A stretch of DNA of 60,487 bases from assembly GCA_020026285.1 (NCBI GenBank), contig JAHHQS010000004.1, positions 1 to 60,487 of the forward strand. Direction: 5' to 3'. The notes under the pieces are model-generated. The model was not told where the DNA came from. It was given only the letters and a program-made list of their open reading frames with translations, and made no database searches. Source of the stretch: Parabacteroides sp. Its GTDB lineage: Bacteria > Bacteroidota > Bacteroidia > Bacteroidales > Tannerellaceae. Of the stretch, positions 34,925 through 44,608 are shown piece after piece; the first letter of the stretch is position 1; every line of letters begins with the position of its first letter. A program made the position numbers and the translations under genes.

Positions 34925-36184
34925 ATGAAAAACATTAAGATATATTCTAAAGACTGGTTAGCTCTACATCCTTATGTAGAAAGTACATCAGTGGATTCTT
35001 ATTATACTAATATAGCGAATCGTATTTATGATATACTAGTGGCAACAGAACTTATCAATTCGTTCGAACCGGAAGAAGCAAAACAGATTTCAGTTCGCCT
35101 GGCTGCTTATTTTGAAGATGTTATCTCCCAAACAAATATATGGAGAACTTTCATCAAAGGTTTCAAAGAACGTTATGACAGATATCTGCCTTTTTTTGCT
35201 ACAAGTGACCATTATTATGAAGATGAAGTGAACCTGGAAGATGTTCGTTTCTTATTGTGGCATTATACACAGCAATATCACGGATGGAGAAAGGGTACTT
35301 TTGTAAATCCTGACAATCCGGCAAATCAGGCTGCCTCTAACATGATTTATAAAATCTTTAACGATGAATGGACTTTTGCTCCTGAAAACGAACGTATGCA
35401 GAAGCTATTCAGCAACGAGACTCGCTATGATGATCCTGTAAATTACAGTAATCTATTATTCTGGTTCCACTATAATTCATATCTATTTACGGATACGAAA
35501 GAAGAATTATCCGAAACAACCAAAGGATACTGGCAGGAACAAAATATTCCAACAAACGATCATGATATTATGGTTATTCATAATATCCTTGCACATGTAA
35601 GTCGTTTGCCTTTATTAGCATACACTTCTCCTAAATGGTTATCAGAACTGGTTTCTACAGAACATCCTGATTACGCTATTTTCAAAGAAGAAGCTGATAA
35701 GAGTATGGCTTTTATTGATCCGAATGAACAAAAGAAACGTGAAAGTGTTCAGGATGATTATAAACGATTCAAAGAATTTGTTCCTGACGATGTTATCGTT
35801 TACATGCATAGCGAAGAAGAGTTATACAACTTCCTGACAATGAAAATGGGAAAACTCTTCACAGACGGAAAGCCTTCCACTACACCTCGTGAATTTGGTA
35901 TTTATGCTTCTCCGGAAGATGGAATACAAGTATTAGCCCACGATATCGAATGTATAAAAGACGAAAAGAATCCTTTCTATGATAAGGAAAAGGCTGAAAA
36001 AGCTGCTTTAGGTTTCTTTATTGTCAAGCACTGTAGTACAAGTATTCTTTTGGAATTGGCTAAACGAGGAATGTTGGCTGATGCTCAAACCAAAAGTTTG
36101 TCTGGAAAAGAAAGAGGAAAAGATATTATTCAGAATAACTGGAAATTCTTAATAGAATATTTCCATAAAGAAGAAGCAAAATAA
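34925..36184 (+). CDS. Unknown 419-residue cytoplasmic protein (possibly DUF3843)
   Basis: This is a largely helical, aromatic-rich, acidic protein without signal or TM segments. Notable stretches are the N-terminal WLALHPYVESTSVDSYYTNI, a central HYNSYLF region and a conserved-looking PREFGIYASPEDGIQVLAHD near the end. I believe related proteins are common in Bacteroidales (possibly DUF3843), but no activity is known. It has its own good promoter and terminator, so it is a single-gene unit. Confidence 0.65.
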   Translation: MKNIKIYSKDWLALHPYVESTSVDSYYTNIANRIYDILVATELINSFEPEEAKQISVRLAAYFEDVISQTNIWRTFIKGFKERYDRYLPFFATSDHYYEDEVNLEDVRFLLWHYTQQYHGWRKGTFVNPDNPANQAASNMIYKIFNDEWTFAPENERMQKLFSNETRYDDPVNYSNLLFWFHYNSYLFTDTKEELSETTKGYWQEQNIPTNDHDIMVIHNILAHVSRLPLLAYTSPKWLSELVSTEHPDYAIFKEEADKSMAFIDPNEQKKRESVQDDYKRFKEFVPDDVIVYMHSEEELYNFLTMKMGKLFTDGKPSTTPREFGIYASPEDGIQVLAHDIECIKDEKNPFYDKEKAEKAALGFFIVKHCSTSILLELAKRGMLADAQTKSLSGKERGKDIIQNNWKFLIEYFHKEEAK

Positions 36185-36200
36185 ATAATATCCAATATAA

Positions 36201-36250
36201 AAAACGAGCTGATTGAATTCTTTATAGATAATCAATCAGCTCGTTTTTTT
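36201..36250. terminator. Bidirectional terminator
   Basis: 16-bp perfect arms (36201-36216 and 36232-36247, AAAACGAGCTGATTGA) are followed by T on the plus strand and preceded by A for the minus strand. It lies between the convergent unknown gene and the MATE gene. Confidence 0.85.
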
Positions 36251-36262
36251 ATTATATAAGAT

Positions 36263-37585
36263 TTAAATACGTTTATTTCGCCAATTTCCTTTCAACATAT
36301 AAAAATACGATAAAAGAATCATTGAATTATAAACATGTTCTGTCGTCCAACAAACAGCAACATCGGCCTTATGATAAATAACAACAATCACGATATAAAG
36401 TACATAAATCAAAATACTTAACATTTCGATTCGAAGGGCAACTCCTGTACTACCTGTTCCTGAAACACTCATAAAATATACAAAGGCTGGTACGGAAATC
36501 AGATACGAAGATAACATCACCCACAATGAAGGAATGGAGCTCTGAATCAGATCCATATTATCAGTATATATACGCAGTACAACGATTGGGAAAAAGGCCA
36601 TCAGCAATGCTAAAGGTAAAACAAAAGAATAACTTAAACGAATCATCTGTCTACATAAAGGCATCACCTTATCACTATCTCCCGCACCAATCAAATTGCT
36701 CACCAACGAACTGTTAGTCGAAGCAAAAGCATTGACGAACATAAACAAGAAAGATGATATACTTCTAATAACATTAGTTATTGCAAGAGGTCGTTCGCCA
36801 TGATGTTCCATTGCGACAAAGAAAATAAACCATCCGCAGAAAGCGATTGCATTCTGAATCATAATCCAGATAGAAATACGCATAATATGAGATAATATCT
36901 TTAGATTCAAATTCCATGAGCCAAACAATTGATATTTTTTGTAATCAACATAACGGAATGTATAAACGAAATAAAATAATAAGGAAACGGCTTCAGAAAT
37001 GGAAGAAGCTATAGCCGCTCCTTTAATACCCAACTCCGGGAATCCCAGTTTACCGAAAATCAAAACATAATTCAAAACGACATTCGTTCCTACCATTACC
37101 AATGAACTTGCCGTTAAAACTTTTGTATTGGTGGTTCCTACATAGAAAGCCCTGAACATTACTGAGATATAAGAAAAGAAGAAGCCATAAACTCGCCAGT
37201 CTATATAATCAATTGTGGCTTGAAAAACAGCATCCGATTCAATCAGACCTCGTAATAACAAAGGAGAATAAAGATGGGAACAAAAGAATAACAAGGTAGC
37301 AAAGAAGAGAAGGAATATACTTCCCTGGCGAAAGACCTCTCCTATTCGCTGGTATTCTCGTTCTCCATTTCTTCTGGCAATCAATACTTGAGCTCCTACG
37401 CTAAAGCCAAAACCTAGCATATAAATAACAAGATAATAAACCCCAGCCAAAGCAGAAGCTCCTAATTCAACCTCACCTACTCGCCCTAAATAAGCCGTAT
37501 CAGTCAGACCGATCAAATGTTCCATCAGCAAGCTTATTAAGACAGGAAATGTTATTTTTAAAATCTGTTTATTTGTATATTGCAT
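36263..37585 (-). CDS. MATE-family efflux transporter
   Basis: This 440-residue inner-membrane protein has twelve hydrophobic segments arranged as two similar halves. It starts LKITFPVLISLLMEHLIGLTDTAYLGRVGEVELGASALAG, the MATE N-terminal block (quoted here in parts: LISLLMEHLIGLTDTAYLG). MATE proteins export drugs or metabolites with Na+ or H+. The substrate here is unknown. It is a single-gene unit with a -7 box upstream and a shared terminator downstream. Confidence 0.88.
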   Translation of the reverse strand: MQYTNKQILKITFPVLISLLMEHLIGLTDTAYLGRVGEVELGASALAGVYYLVIYMLGFGFSVGAQVLIARRNGEREYQRIGEVFRQGSIFLLFFATLLFFCSHLYSPLLLRGLIESDAVFQATIDYIDWRVYGFFFSYISVMFRAFYVGTTNTKVLTASSLVMVGTNVVLNYVLIFGKLGFPELGIKGAAIASSISEAVSLLFYFVYTFRYVDYKKYQLFGSWNLNLKILSHIMRISIWIMIQNAIAFCGWFIFFVAMEHHGERPLAITNVIRSISSFLFMFVNAFASTNSSLVSNLIGAGDSDKVMPLCRQMIRLSYSFVLPLALLMAFFPIVVLRIYTDNMDLIQSSIPSLWVMLSSYLISVPAFVYFMSVSGTGSTGVALRIEMLSILIYVLYIVIVVIYHKADVAVCWTTEHVYNSMILLSYFYMLKGNWRNKRI

Positions 37586-37642
37586 ATATAATTACGTTCT
37601 TTATATGGAAATGTATAATAATCGTCACAATGAGTTATTGCG

Positions 37643-37650
37643 CAAAATTA
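37643..37650 (-). promoter_or_regulatory. -7 promoter box of the MATE gene
   Basis: The minus strand reads TAATTTTG, 57 bp before the ATG at 37585. No -33 element is obvious. Confidence 0.4.
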
Positions 37651-37696
37651 CAATAAAGCAATGGTATTTTCGTTTAAAAAAAAAATTATCTGAACA

Positions 37697-38698
37697 ATGA
37701 AACTAAAGAATCTTATAGCAAGTCTGTTTTTGTTTGCCATATCTATCAGCAGTTGTAACGGACAACCATCTAATATTCAAAATGCGAATGAAACATTGAC
37801 AATCCATATCCAACGATTTGACAAAGATCTTTTAAATCTTATTCAAACCAAAGATACTTCTTTCGTAAAAGAATTACAGAATAAATATCCTGCCATGCTG
37901 GATATCGCAGGAAAAGGAATACTAAATCTACAATCTCCTGAAATACCTGGATTTTTCAGTAAGTTTATTCAATTCTATTCAGAACCTACTTTAAAAAAAT
38001 TATACGAAGATGCAGTAAACCAATATCAGGACGTTTCAGACATTGAGACACAATTAGGCAAAGGATTTGCTTTTCTCAAAGCAAACTTTCCGCAAATGCA
38101 AATACCTGCTGTTTATATGCATGTTTCCGGATTTAATCAAAATATTCTTGCTGGAGACAGCTTGCTTTCAATATCAATAGACAAATATTTGGGAGAGAAC
38201 TATCCTCTGTATCAAGAATTCTTTTATGACTATCAACGTATAAAAATGCAACCTTCATTGTTAGTTGCCGACTATTTGGCTGGATGGATCATGAGTGAAT
38301 ATCCATTCGAAGGGAACGAAAAAGTATTGCTTGACAGAATTGTATACGAGGGAAAGATCAAATATATTGTCAGTCTGGCATTACCTGAACTATCTAAAGC
38401 AGTCTTGATGGGATATAAAGACGAACAATATGAATGGTGTAAATCAAATGAACTAACTCTTTGGAATACCATCATTGAAAGGAAGCATCTTTATACACCA
38501 GATATGATAACAACCGCCAAATATTTAGATGATCAACCTTGCACTTTTCTTTCCGATCAAACACCAGGAAATGTCGGAACCTGGATTGGCTGGCAAATAA
38601 TTACCAGTTACATGAATACAAACAATGTTCCTCTTGAAACATTGATGCGACAAAATAATGCACAAGAGATATTAACACAAGCAAAATATAAACCTTAA
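37697..38698 (+). CDS. gldB: Gliding-motility lipoprotein GldB homologue
   Basis: This 333-residue lipoprotein has lipobox ISSC (Cys20). It begins with the family pattern IHIQRFDKDLLNL and LQNKYPAML, then a long helical domain with GKGFAFLKANFPQ and NWIG-like GTWIGWQII near the end. GldB is needed for gliding in Flavobacterium but is also kept in non-gliding Bacteroidales, where its role is unclear. It is followed after about 140 bp by the Spy-like gene. Confidence 0.8.
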   Translation: MKLKNLIASLFLFAISISSCNGQPSNIQNANETLTIHIQRFDKDLLNLIQTKDTSFVKELQNKYPAMLDIAGKGILNLQSPEIPGFFSKFIQFYSEPTLKKLYEDAVNQYQDVSDIETQLGKGFAFLKANFPQMQIPAVYMHVSGFNQNILAGDSLLSISIDKYLGENYPLYQEFFYDYQRIKMQPSLLVADYLAGWIMSEYPFEGNEKVLLDRIVYEGKIKYIVSLALPELSKAVLMGYKDEQYEWCKSNELTLWNTIIERKHLYTPDMITTAKYLDDQPCTFLSDQTPGNVGTWIGWQIITSYMNTNNVPLETLMRQNNAQEILTQAKYKP

Positions 38699-38840
38699 AA
38701 AATCTTTTTAGAATAAACGTTTTATTTTGTTAGTTGTCTATAGAAAGCAAAGAGTTTACAAGAAAAATTCTTTTGAATGGTACCACATCAGAATATTTTC
38801 TTCAGGCGACTCTTACGTACAACATAATAAAAAAAATAAA

Positions 38841-39311
38841 ATGAAAAGATTTCGGGTTTATTTAGCTATTATGGTCATCATGACGATGAGCTATGGAAGT
38901 TTGTCTGCACAAGATAAGATAGATACAAATACCAGACGTAACAATCCAAAACAACGTATTGAAATGCGTGTTCAACGTATGCAGAAAGAATTAAATCTTG
39001 ATGATAACAAAGCGGCACAATTCAGTCCTTTATACAAAGAATACCTGCAAACGATTCTGTCCCTGAAGAAACAAAAGCCAGGTAAAAAGGATAAAAAGAT
39101 GTCTGACGAACAGATCGATCAACTTGTAATGAGCAGATTTGATCAGAAAGAAAAACTTATTGATATCCAAAAAGATTATTATCTAAAATTCAGAAAGGTT
39201 TTATCTCCTGTTCAAGCACGTAAAGCTTTAAATTTTCAGAAAAATCATCAATCTAAAAATAAAAATCTGGATAGGTGTAATAAAAGACATCCCAATACCA
39301 GAGCGATTTGA
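38841..39311 (+). CDS. Spy/CpxP-like periplasmic protein
   Basis: From the ATG at 38841 this is a 156-residue exported helical protein with signal peptide MKRFRVYLAIMVIMTMSYGSLSAQ. The mature part is basic and helical, with an LTxxQ-like repeat seen as LNLDDNKAAQFSPLYKEY and LSPVQARKALNF. These motifs define the Spy/CpxP fold, which senses or buffers misfolded envelope proteins. A longer reading from 38727 lacks a signal peptide at its end and is rejected. A terminator follows. Confidence 0.75.
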   Translation: MKRFRVYLAIMVIMTMSYGSLSAQDKIDTNTRRNNPKQRIEMRVQRMQKELNLDDNKAAQFSPLYKEYLQTILSLKKQKPGKKDKKMSDEQIDQLVMSRFDQKEKLIDIQKDYYLKFRKVLSPVQARKALNFQKNHQSKNKNLDRCNKRHPNTRAI

Positions 39312-39338
39312 TACAATGAGAATTTTTTTATAACTATA

Positions 39339-39388
39339 AAAGGCTGCATTAAGAAAAATGATTCTTAATGCAGCCTTTCATTTTTTTC
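39339..39388 (+). terminator. Intrinsic terminator after the Spy-like gene
   Basis: 17-bp perfect arms (39339-39355 with 39362-39378) around a 6-nt loop are followed by CATTTTTTT. Confidence 0.85.
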
Positions 39389-39559
39389 TATAGGGAAACA
39401 CTCTTCCTAGAAAAAGCATACCGCCCTATTCTCACGAACAAGACGGCTAGCAAACCTAACTTAAATTTCTAATACCATGAAAAACACTATATCTTAATAA
39501 CAACATTCTATTCAAATTGTTGTGTAACTTCTCAAAAAAATTCGAAAAAAATGAAGATT

Positions 39560-40834
39560 TTATTTTTTTTCATTTTTAGTCACCAAAACTTTATCTATTC
39601 GGGCACCGTCCATATCCACTATTTCAAATTCGAAGCACATCCAATTGAACTTTTCACCTGTTTTCGGCAAACGTTCAAGAATACTAAGGATCAGACCGCT
39701 CAATGTATTAAAATCATATTCGGCATATAAATCCTCCATATCGAAATATGCCAGAAAATCGTAAAAAGAATATTGTCCATCGACCAACCAGGTTCCATCA
39801 CTTCTCTCTATGAAATCCAATTCTTCGTCCATCTCCAGAACCTGACCAACCAAGCCTTCCATAATATCACGTAAAGTAACGATACCTTGAATACCCCCAA
39901 ATTCATCAGTCACAATTGCATATTTCAAACGTTCCTTTTTAAATTGTTCCAAAGTAGTATATACACTTTGATTTTCAGGAACATAATAAGCCTGACGTAC
40001 AATCTTTTTCAAATTAAAATCAGGTGAATCAATATGTAAGAAAAGATCTTTCAGATAAACAATCCCTAAAAAATGATCAAACTTGCCGGATGCGACAGGA
40101 TAGATATCAAATAAATTTGATTCAACTTTACTTTTCACCTTTTCCGTAGAATCCATTACATCCAACCAAACCATTTCACCTCGGTGAGTCATGATAGAAT
40201 CAACACGACGATCGCCCAAAGTAAAAACACGTTCCACAATATCATGCTCTACCTCCTGAACTTCTCCATCATCGACACCTTCCTTTACAATCGCCTTGAT
40301 TTCTTCTTCTGTTACCTTTGAATCTTCATTCGTATCGATACCACTGACCTTTACAACCAAAGCCGTACTTTTTGACAATAACCAGACAAAAGGAGAAGCT
40401 ATTAATGAAAGAATATTCATTGGACGAGCCATCATCATTGAAATCTTTTCAGCACAAGCCATTCCAATACGTTTAGGAACCAATTCTCCAAATATTAATG
40501 TCAGATAAGTTACAACAACAACGATCAATGTTTTGGAAATTACTAAAGCATATGGTTCCAACAGAGGAACACAAGAAACATATACTGCCAGATCTCCAGC
40601 CAAAGCTTCACCGGAATACAAACCAGTCAGAATTCCAATCAAGGTAATACCGATTTGTACAGTTGACAAAAAACGATCTGGTTCTTCCGATAATTTCAAA
40701 GCCGCTCGTGCCGTACGACTTCCTTTCTTGGCTTCAGTTTCCAGCTTCGTCTTACGAGAAGAGACCAAAGCAATTTCGGACATCGATAAAAGTCCATTCA
40801 ATAAAATAAGAATAATAATTATAACAATTTCCAT
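39560..40834 (-). CDS. CorC/HlyC-family CBS-domain membrane protein
   Basis: This 424-residue protein has an N-terminal DUF21/CNNM transmembrane domain (about 1-170, starting MEIVIIIILILLNGLLSMSE). A CBS pair follows (about 205-320, with VYTTLEQFKKERLKYAIVTD and FGGIQGIVTLRDIMEGLVG), then a CorC_HlyC domain (about 335-420). Related proteins are linked to Mg2+ or Co2+ export and are often called hemolysins without good evidence. It is a single-gene unit. Confidence 0.88.
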   Translation of the reverse strand: MEIVIIIILILLNGLLSMSEIALVSSRKTKLETEAKKGSRTARAALKLSEEPDRFLSTVQIGITLIGILTGLYSGEALAGDLAVYVSCVPLLEPYALVISKTLIVVVVTYLTLIFGELVPKRIGMACAEKISMMMARPMNILSLIASPFVWLLSKSTALVVKVSGIDTNEDSKVTEEEIKAIVKEGVDDGEVQEVEHDIVERVFTLGDRRVDSIMTHRGEMVWLDVMDSTEKVKSKVESNLFDIYPVASGKFDHFLGIVYLKDLFLHIDSPDFNLKKIVRQAYYVPENQSVYTTLEQFKKERLKYAIVTDEFGGIQGIVTLRDIMEGLVGQVLEMDEELDFIERSDGTWLVDGQYSFYDFLAYFDMEDLYAEYDFNTLSGLILSILERLPKTGEKFNWMCFEFEIVDMDGARIDKVLVTKNEKK

Positions 40835-41039
40835 TGGTTAAATAAATAATACTTTATGGGTCTATTTCTAATCTAAATAATAATTCTGTGTATCTAGTAA
40901 TATCATTCCATCTCTTATAAAACTAAATAATGAGACGTTTCTGTTGCGAATATACAGAAATAAAACATTATTAAACAGAAATAGAATATATAATAATTAG
41001 AAAAAGGTAATTTATACAAAAATTTAATCTAGTTTTAAA

Positions 41040-41070
41040 TTGCAGTATTCAAAATAAAGGGCTACATTTG
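41040..41070 (+). promoter_or_regulatory. Promoter of pheS
   Basis: TTG at 41040-41042 and TACATTTG at 41063-41070 are spaced 20 bp, a full match. The leader of about 25 nt leaves no space for a T-box or attenuator. Confidence 0.65.
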
Positions 41071-41099
41071 CACGTCAAATATCAAAAGTATAACGAAGA

Positions 41100-42119
41100 A
41101 TGATTGATAAAATTAAATCTCTGCTTCAAGAAGTAGAAAATATCAAAGCTGCAAATACTGAAGAGCTAGAAGCCTTACGCATCAAATACCTCAGTAAAAA
41201 GGGAGCAATCTCTGCGCTGATGAATGACTTCAGAAATGTTCCTGCAGAACAGAAGCGCGAGGTGGGCAAATATATAAATGAATTAAAAGAAACTGCTCAA
41301 AATAAAATCAACGAACTAAAAGAAAGCTTCGAAAATACACAGACTGTTAATAATGATATAGACTTAACTCGTTCTTCTTATCCGATGGAATTGGGTACAC
41401 GCCATCCTTTATCATTAGTCAAGAAAGAAATCTGTGATATCTTTGGACGTTTAGGTTTCAGCATTGCTGAAGGTCCAGAAATTGAAGATGACTGGCATGT
41501 ATTCTCTTCATTGAATTTCGCTGAAGACCACCCAGCACGTGATATGCAAGATACATTCTTTATCCAGCATAGTCCGGATGTTTTGCTTCGTACGCATACA
41601 TCTTCTGTTCAGTCACGTGTTATGGAAAAACAAGAACCTCCAATTCGTATTATCTGTCCGGGACGTGTATATAGAAATGAAGCTATTTCTTCTCGTGCAC
41701 ACTGTTTCTTCCACCAGGTTGAAGCTTTGTATGTAGACAAGAATGTTTCTTTCGCTGACTTAAAGCAGGCATTACTTTTCTTTGCAAAGGAAATGTTCGG
41801 TCCTGAAACAAAAATACGTCTACGTCCTTCATATTTCCCATTTACAGAACCATCTGCAGAAATGGATATCTCTTGTGACTTATGTGGTGGTGAAGGATGT
41901 ACATTCTGCAAGCATACCGGCTGGGTAGAAATCCTAGGATGCGGAATGGTTGACCCGAACGTATTGGAAAACTGTGGTATCGACAGTAAAGTTTATACCG
42001 GTTATGCCCTAGGTATGGGTATTGAAAGAATAACAAACCTAAAATATAGAGTAAAAGATTTGCGTATGTTCTCTGAGAACGATACTCGTTTCTTAAGAGA
42101 ATTTGAATCAGCCAATTAA
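41100..42119 (+). CDS. pheS: Phenylalanyl-tRNA synthetase alpha subunit
   Basis: The alpha chain of the alpha2beta2 enzyme charges tRNA-Phe. It has 339 residues. An N-terminal coiled coil (about 1-85) binds tRNA. Class II motifs follow: RVYRNEAISSRAHCFFHQVE (motif 2) and GYALGMGIERIT (motif 3). The cysteine-rich loop CDLCGGEGCTFCKHTGW (about 260-277) may bind zinc. The beta subunit pheT is not adjacent, as is usual in Bacteroidales. A terminator lies downstream. Confidence 0.95.
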   Translation: MIDKIKSLLQEVENIKAANTEELEALRIKYLSKKGAISALMNDFRNVPAEQKREVGKYINELKETAQNKINELKESFENTQTVNNDIDLTRSSYPMELGTRHPLSLVKKEICDIFGRLGFSIAEGPEIEDDWHVFSSLNFAEDHPARDMQDTFFIQHSPDVLLRTHTSSVQSRVMEKQEPPIRIICPGRVYRNEAISSRAHCFFHQVEALYVDKNVSFADLKQALLFFAKEMFGPETKIRLRPSYFPFTEPSAEMDISCDLCGGEGCTFCKHTGWVEILGCGMVDPNVLENCGIDSKVYTGYALGMGIERITNLKYRVKDLRMFSENDTRFLREFESAN

Positions 42120-42152
42120 AATTGTAACCTAAATCAAGTAAAAAAGTACCAA

Positions 42153-42180
42153 TCCCCGGACTGTTAACCTAGTCCGGGGA
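42153..42180. terminator. GC-rich hairpin after pheS
   Basis: 10-bp perfect arms (TCCCCGGACT / AGTCCGGGGA) with an 8-nt loop lie 33 bp past the pheS stop. There is no T-run after it, so it may protect the 3' end rather than terminate. A better terminator follows at 42226. Confidence 0.55.
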
Positions 42181-42225
42181 AAACACACAGGACTTTATCG
42201 GTTATGATTTTTTTACTCTTAGACT

Positions 42226-42257
42226 GGAAGAGCCTTTTGGCTTTTCCATTTTTTTTG
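42226..42257 (+). terminator. Intrinsic terminator between pheS and nth
   Basis: Stem GGAAGAGCC / GGCTTTTCC with a TTTT loop is followed by ATTTTTTTTG. Confidence 0.8.
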
Positions 42258-42326
42258 TCTATATATTAAGTATTAAATTCTTTTACAGAAAAAAGATGTA
42301 TCTTCGTATAAGATAATCAGAATGAC

Positions 42327-42968
42327 ATGCGAAAAGAAGAACGATATAAAGGCATCCTAGATTGGTTTCAGGAGAATGTTCCTGTTGCTGAAACCGAGCT
42401 CCACTATAGCAATCCTTACGAACTACTTGTTGCTGTAATCCTTTCTGCCCAGTGTACAGACAAACGTGTAAACATGGTTACTCCAGCTTTGTTTGAAGCT
42501 TTTCCAGAACCGGAAGTACTGGCAGCCACAACTCCCGAAGTTGTTTTTGAATACATCAAAAGTATTTCTTTCCCCAATAATAAGGCGAAACATCTTGTTG
42601 GTATGGCTCAGATGCTGGTCAGAGATTTCAACAGTGTCGTTCCTTCGGATGTAAAGGAATTACAAAAGATGCCTGGTGTTGGCCGAAAGACAGCCAATGT
42701 TATAGCTTCAGTTATATATGACAAACCAACAATGGCTGTAGATACTCATGTTTTCAGAGTATCCAATCGGATAGGTCTCACCAAGAATAGCAAAACGCCA
42801 TTAGAGACTGAATTGGAATTAACAAAACATATTCCTAAAAAATTAATTCCAATAGCTCATCATTGGCTTATCTTGCATGGTAGATATGTATGTACCGCAA
42901 GAAATCCCAAATGCGAAACATGCGGTATCAAGTTATGGTGTAATTATTTCCTGACTAACCAGAAATGA
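42327..42968 (+). CDS. nth: Endonuclease III
   Basis: This DNA glycosylase/AP lyase repairs oxidised pyrimidines. It has 213 residues. The helix-hairpin-helix holds the catalytic lysine Lys121 (GVGRKTANVI), the catalytic Asp is Asp139 (AVDTHVFRV), and a [4Fe-4S] cluster is bound by Cys189, Cys196, Cys199 and Cys205 (C-x6-C-x2-C-x5-C). The stop overlaps the next gene by 4 bp, suggesting coupling. Confidence 0.95.
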   Translation: MRKEERYKGILDWFQENVPVAETELHYSNPYELLVAVILSAQCTDKRVNMVTPALFEAFPEPEVLAATTPEVVFEYIKSISFPNNKAKHLVGMAQMLVRDFNSVVPSDVKELQKMPGVGRKTANVIASVIYDKPTMAVDTHVFRVSNRIGLTKNSKTPLETELELTKHIPKKLIPIAHHWLILHGRYVCTARNPKCETCGIKLWCNYFLTNQK

Positions 42969-43846
42969 GAATACGCTTACGTGATCTGATCATTCTTTTC
43001 CTGATTATTACATTGGCAGGAAACTATGTCTATTACCTTTTTAAAAACATCTACGAAGAGGAAACAAAAATAGACAAGAATCTTTATGAGATTATCTCAG
43101 AAGAACCTGATGTCTTAGTCGGAATCAGAGAGACAAATCACTGGCAGAAAAATTCAGAAAGCAAGCTTTTTCTGCAAAACTATCTTGCAAACGAAATTCC
43201 TCAGTTATATCTGAATTTATTTTCTCAACAGCCGGTCAATAATCTCCTCATCGGATTTTATCCAAACGGAACAATCTGCTATCTGGAAACAACTCACGAG
43301 AAAGCAAAAAATTTAAGAATGCAGATGGAATCTCTTTTGAATACTTATCCTCCTAAAATCATTACGAACAAAGGTGTTCAGGTTTATTATTATGCAGATG
43401 CCTTTAATCGATTTGCCGGATGCCTGTATTATAAAGGTTTTTGGATATCCAGCTACAGCAAGACTCTATTGGATGAAACTATCAGTCTTCTGCTTGATGA
43501 ACAGAAAAAAGACTATCAGCCGGAGATTCCTGAAACACATTCCAGCTTCAATCTCCTAATTCCGTCCAACCAACTCATGGGAACTCAGACAGGAATAGAT
43601 ATCGTTACCAGGAAACATAATCAAAAATGGCTTTCGTCTGACATCTATTTCAATGACGACACCATGTCTTTTGTATTCAACCTGCCCAATATAAAAGAGA
43701 ATAAGGATTCTATATCTGTTCAAATCACAGATTCCCTGCAACACAAGATTTGCAACTACTTACAGATTTCTCAAGATAGCCTTCGTTCCAATTACCGGAT
43801 TGATCATAACGGATTATTTATCTCTTTGGATTACCCGATACAATAA
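42965..43846 (+). CDS. Unknown membrane-anchored protein coupled to nth
   Basis: This 293-residue protein has one N-terminal TM helix (about 8-27, LIILFLIITLAGNYVYYLF). The remainder is probably extracytoplasmic, with alternating strands and helices (LLIGFYPNGTICYLE, GVQVYYYADAFNRFAGCLYYKGFWISSYSK). No catalytic motif is recognised. The 4-bp overlap with nth says only that the two are translated together. It converges on the MBL gene with no gap (stop 43846, stop 43847) and no terminator between. Confidence 0.65.
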   Translation: MRIRLRDLIILFLIITLAGNYVYYLFKNIYEEETKIDKNLYEIISEEPDVLVGIRETNHWQKNSESKLFLQNYLANEIPQLYLNLFSQQPVNNLLIGFYPNGTICYLETTHEKAKNLRMQMESLLNTYPPKIITNKGVQVYYYADAFNRFAGCLYYKGFWISSYSKTLLDETISLLLDEQKKDYQPEIPETHSSFNLLIPSNQLMGTQTGIDIVTRKHNQKWLSSDIYFNDDTMSFVFNLPNIKENKDSISVQITDSLQHKICNYLQISQDSLRSNYRIDHNGLFISLDYPIQ

Positions 43847-44608
43847 TCAGAATTCAACCTGTAAATTATCGTATGCCAAAAACACGTTTGGAGGAAGTAT
43901 TTTCTCCACATCCGCATGCAATCCTATCTGATGAGATTCATGAATCAGATAAGCCACTTTCGGCTTTATACGATTTATATAAGCTAAAGCCTCATCCAAT
44001 CCGGCATGAGTAGGATGCTTATCATCCAGTCGCAAAGCATTGATGGCCAACAGGTCCAATCCTTCCATTTTTTGAAATTCACTTTCCGGGATTGTTTTCA
44101 AATCAGTCAAATAAGCCATTCTTCCTATTCTATAACCTAGTATAGGCAATTTTCCATGCATCAATCGGATTGGAACAATCCTGTTTTCATCCACATAGAA
44201 AGGTTCAAGATTTATAGCATGAAGATTGATATTAGGAACTCCAGGATATTTATGTTCAACAAAAACATAAGGAAGTCGTGTACGAATGGCATAAGCAACA
44301 TTCTCCTCTGCATAAACATTTACTTCTTTCCGACGGCAATAAGGACGAAGATCATCCAGACCTCCGACATGGTCATAATGTTCATGCGTTATAAGTACTG
44401 CATCCAAACTATAAATTCGATTAGAAATTACCTGCCAACGGAAATCAGGTCCGCAATCAAGCAAGATATGTTTTCCATCATCCGTTTCCACTAAAGCAGA
44501 AGTTCTCAAACGCCAATCACGTTTATCCTTACTGGTACAAACTTTACACTGACAACCTATTTCCGGAACTCCCGTAGAAGTTCCGGTTCCTAAAAAGATT
44601 ATTTTCAT
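43847..44608 (-). CDS. Metallo-beta-lactamase-fold hydrolase (PhnP-like)
   Basis: This 253-residue cytoplasmic hydrolase carries the zinc motif HEHYDH (H75, H77, D79, H80) and later histidines in LMHGKLP and THAGLDEA. Three cysteines near the N-terminus (GCQCKVC, 19-24) are typical of the PhnP branch, which cleaves cyclic phosphodiesters of ribose or nucleotides. No phn genes are nearby, so the substrate is open. Its start overlaps the murB stop by one base (TAATG). Confidence 0.8.
   Translation of the reverse strand: MKIIFLGTGTSTGVPEIGCQCKVCTSKDKRDWRLRTSALVETDDGKHILLDCGPDFRWQVISNRIYSLDAVLITHEHYDHVGGLDDLRPYCRRKEVNVYAEENVAYAIRTRLPYVFVEHKYPGVPNINLHAINLEPFYVDENRIVPIRLMHGKLPILGYRIGRMAYLTDLKTIPESEFQKMEGLDLLAINALRLDDKHPTHAGLDEALAYINRIKPKVAYLIHESHQIGLHADVEKILPPNVFLAYDNLQVEF

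Noticed and set aside
42153..42180. Regulatory attenuator for nth
   Set aside because: The hairpin precedes a good terminator and lies closer to pheS; no leader peptide or alternative pairing was seen.
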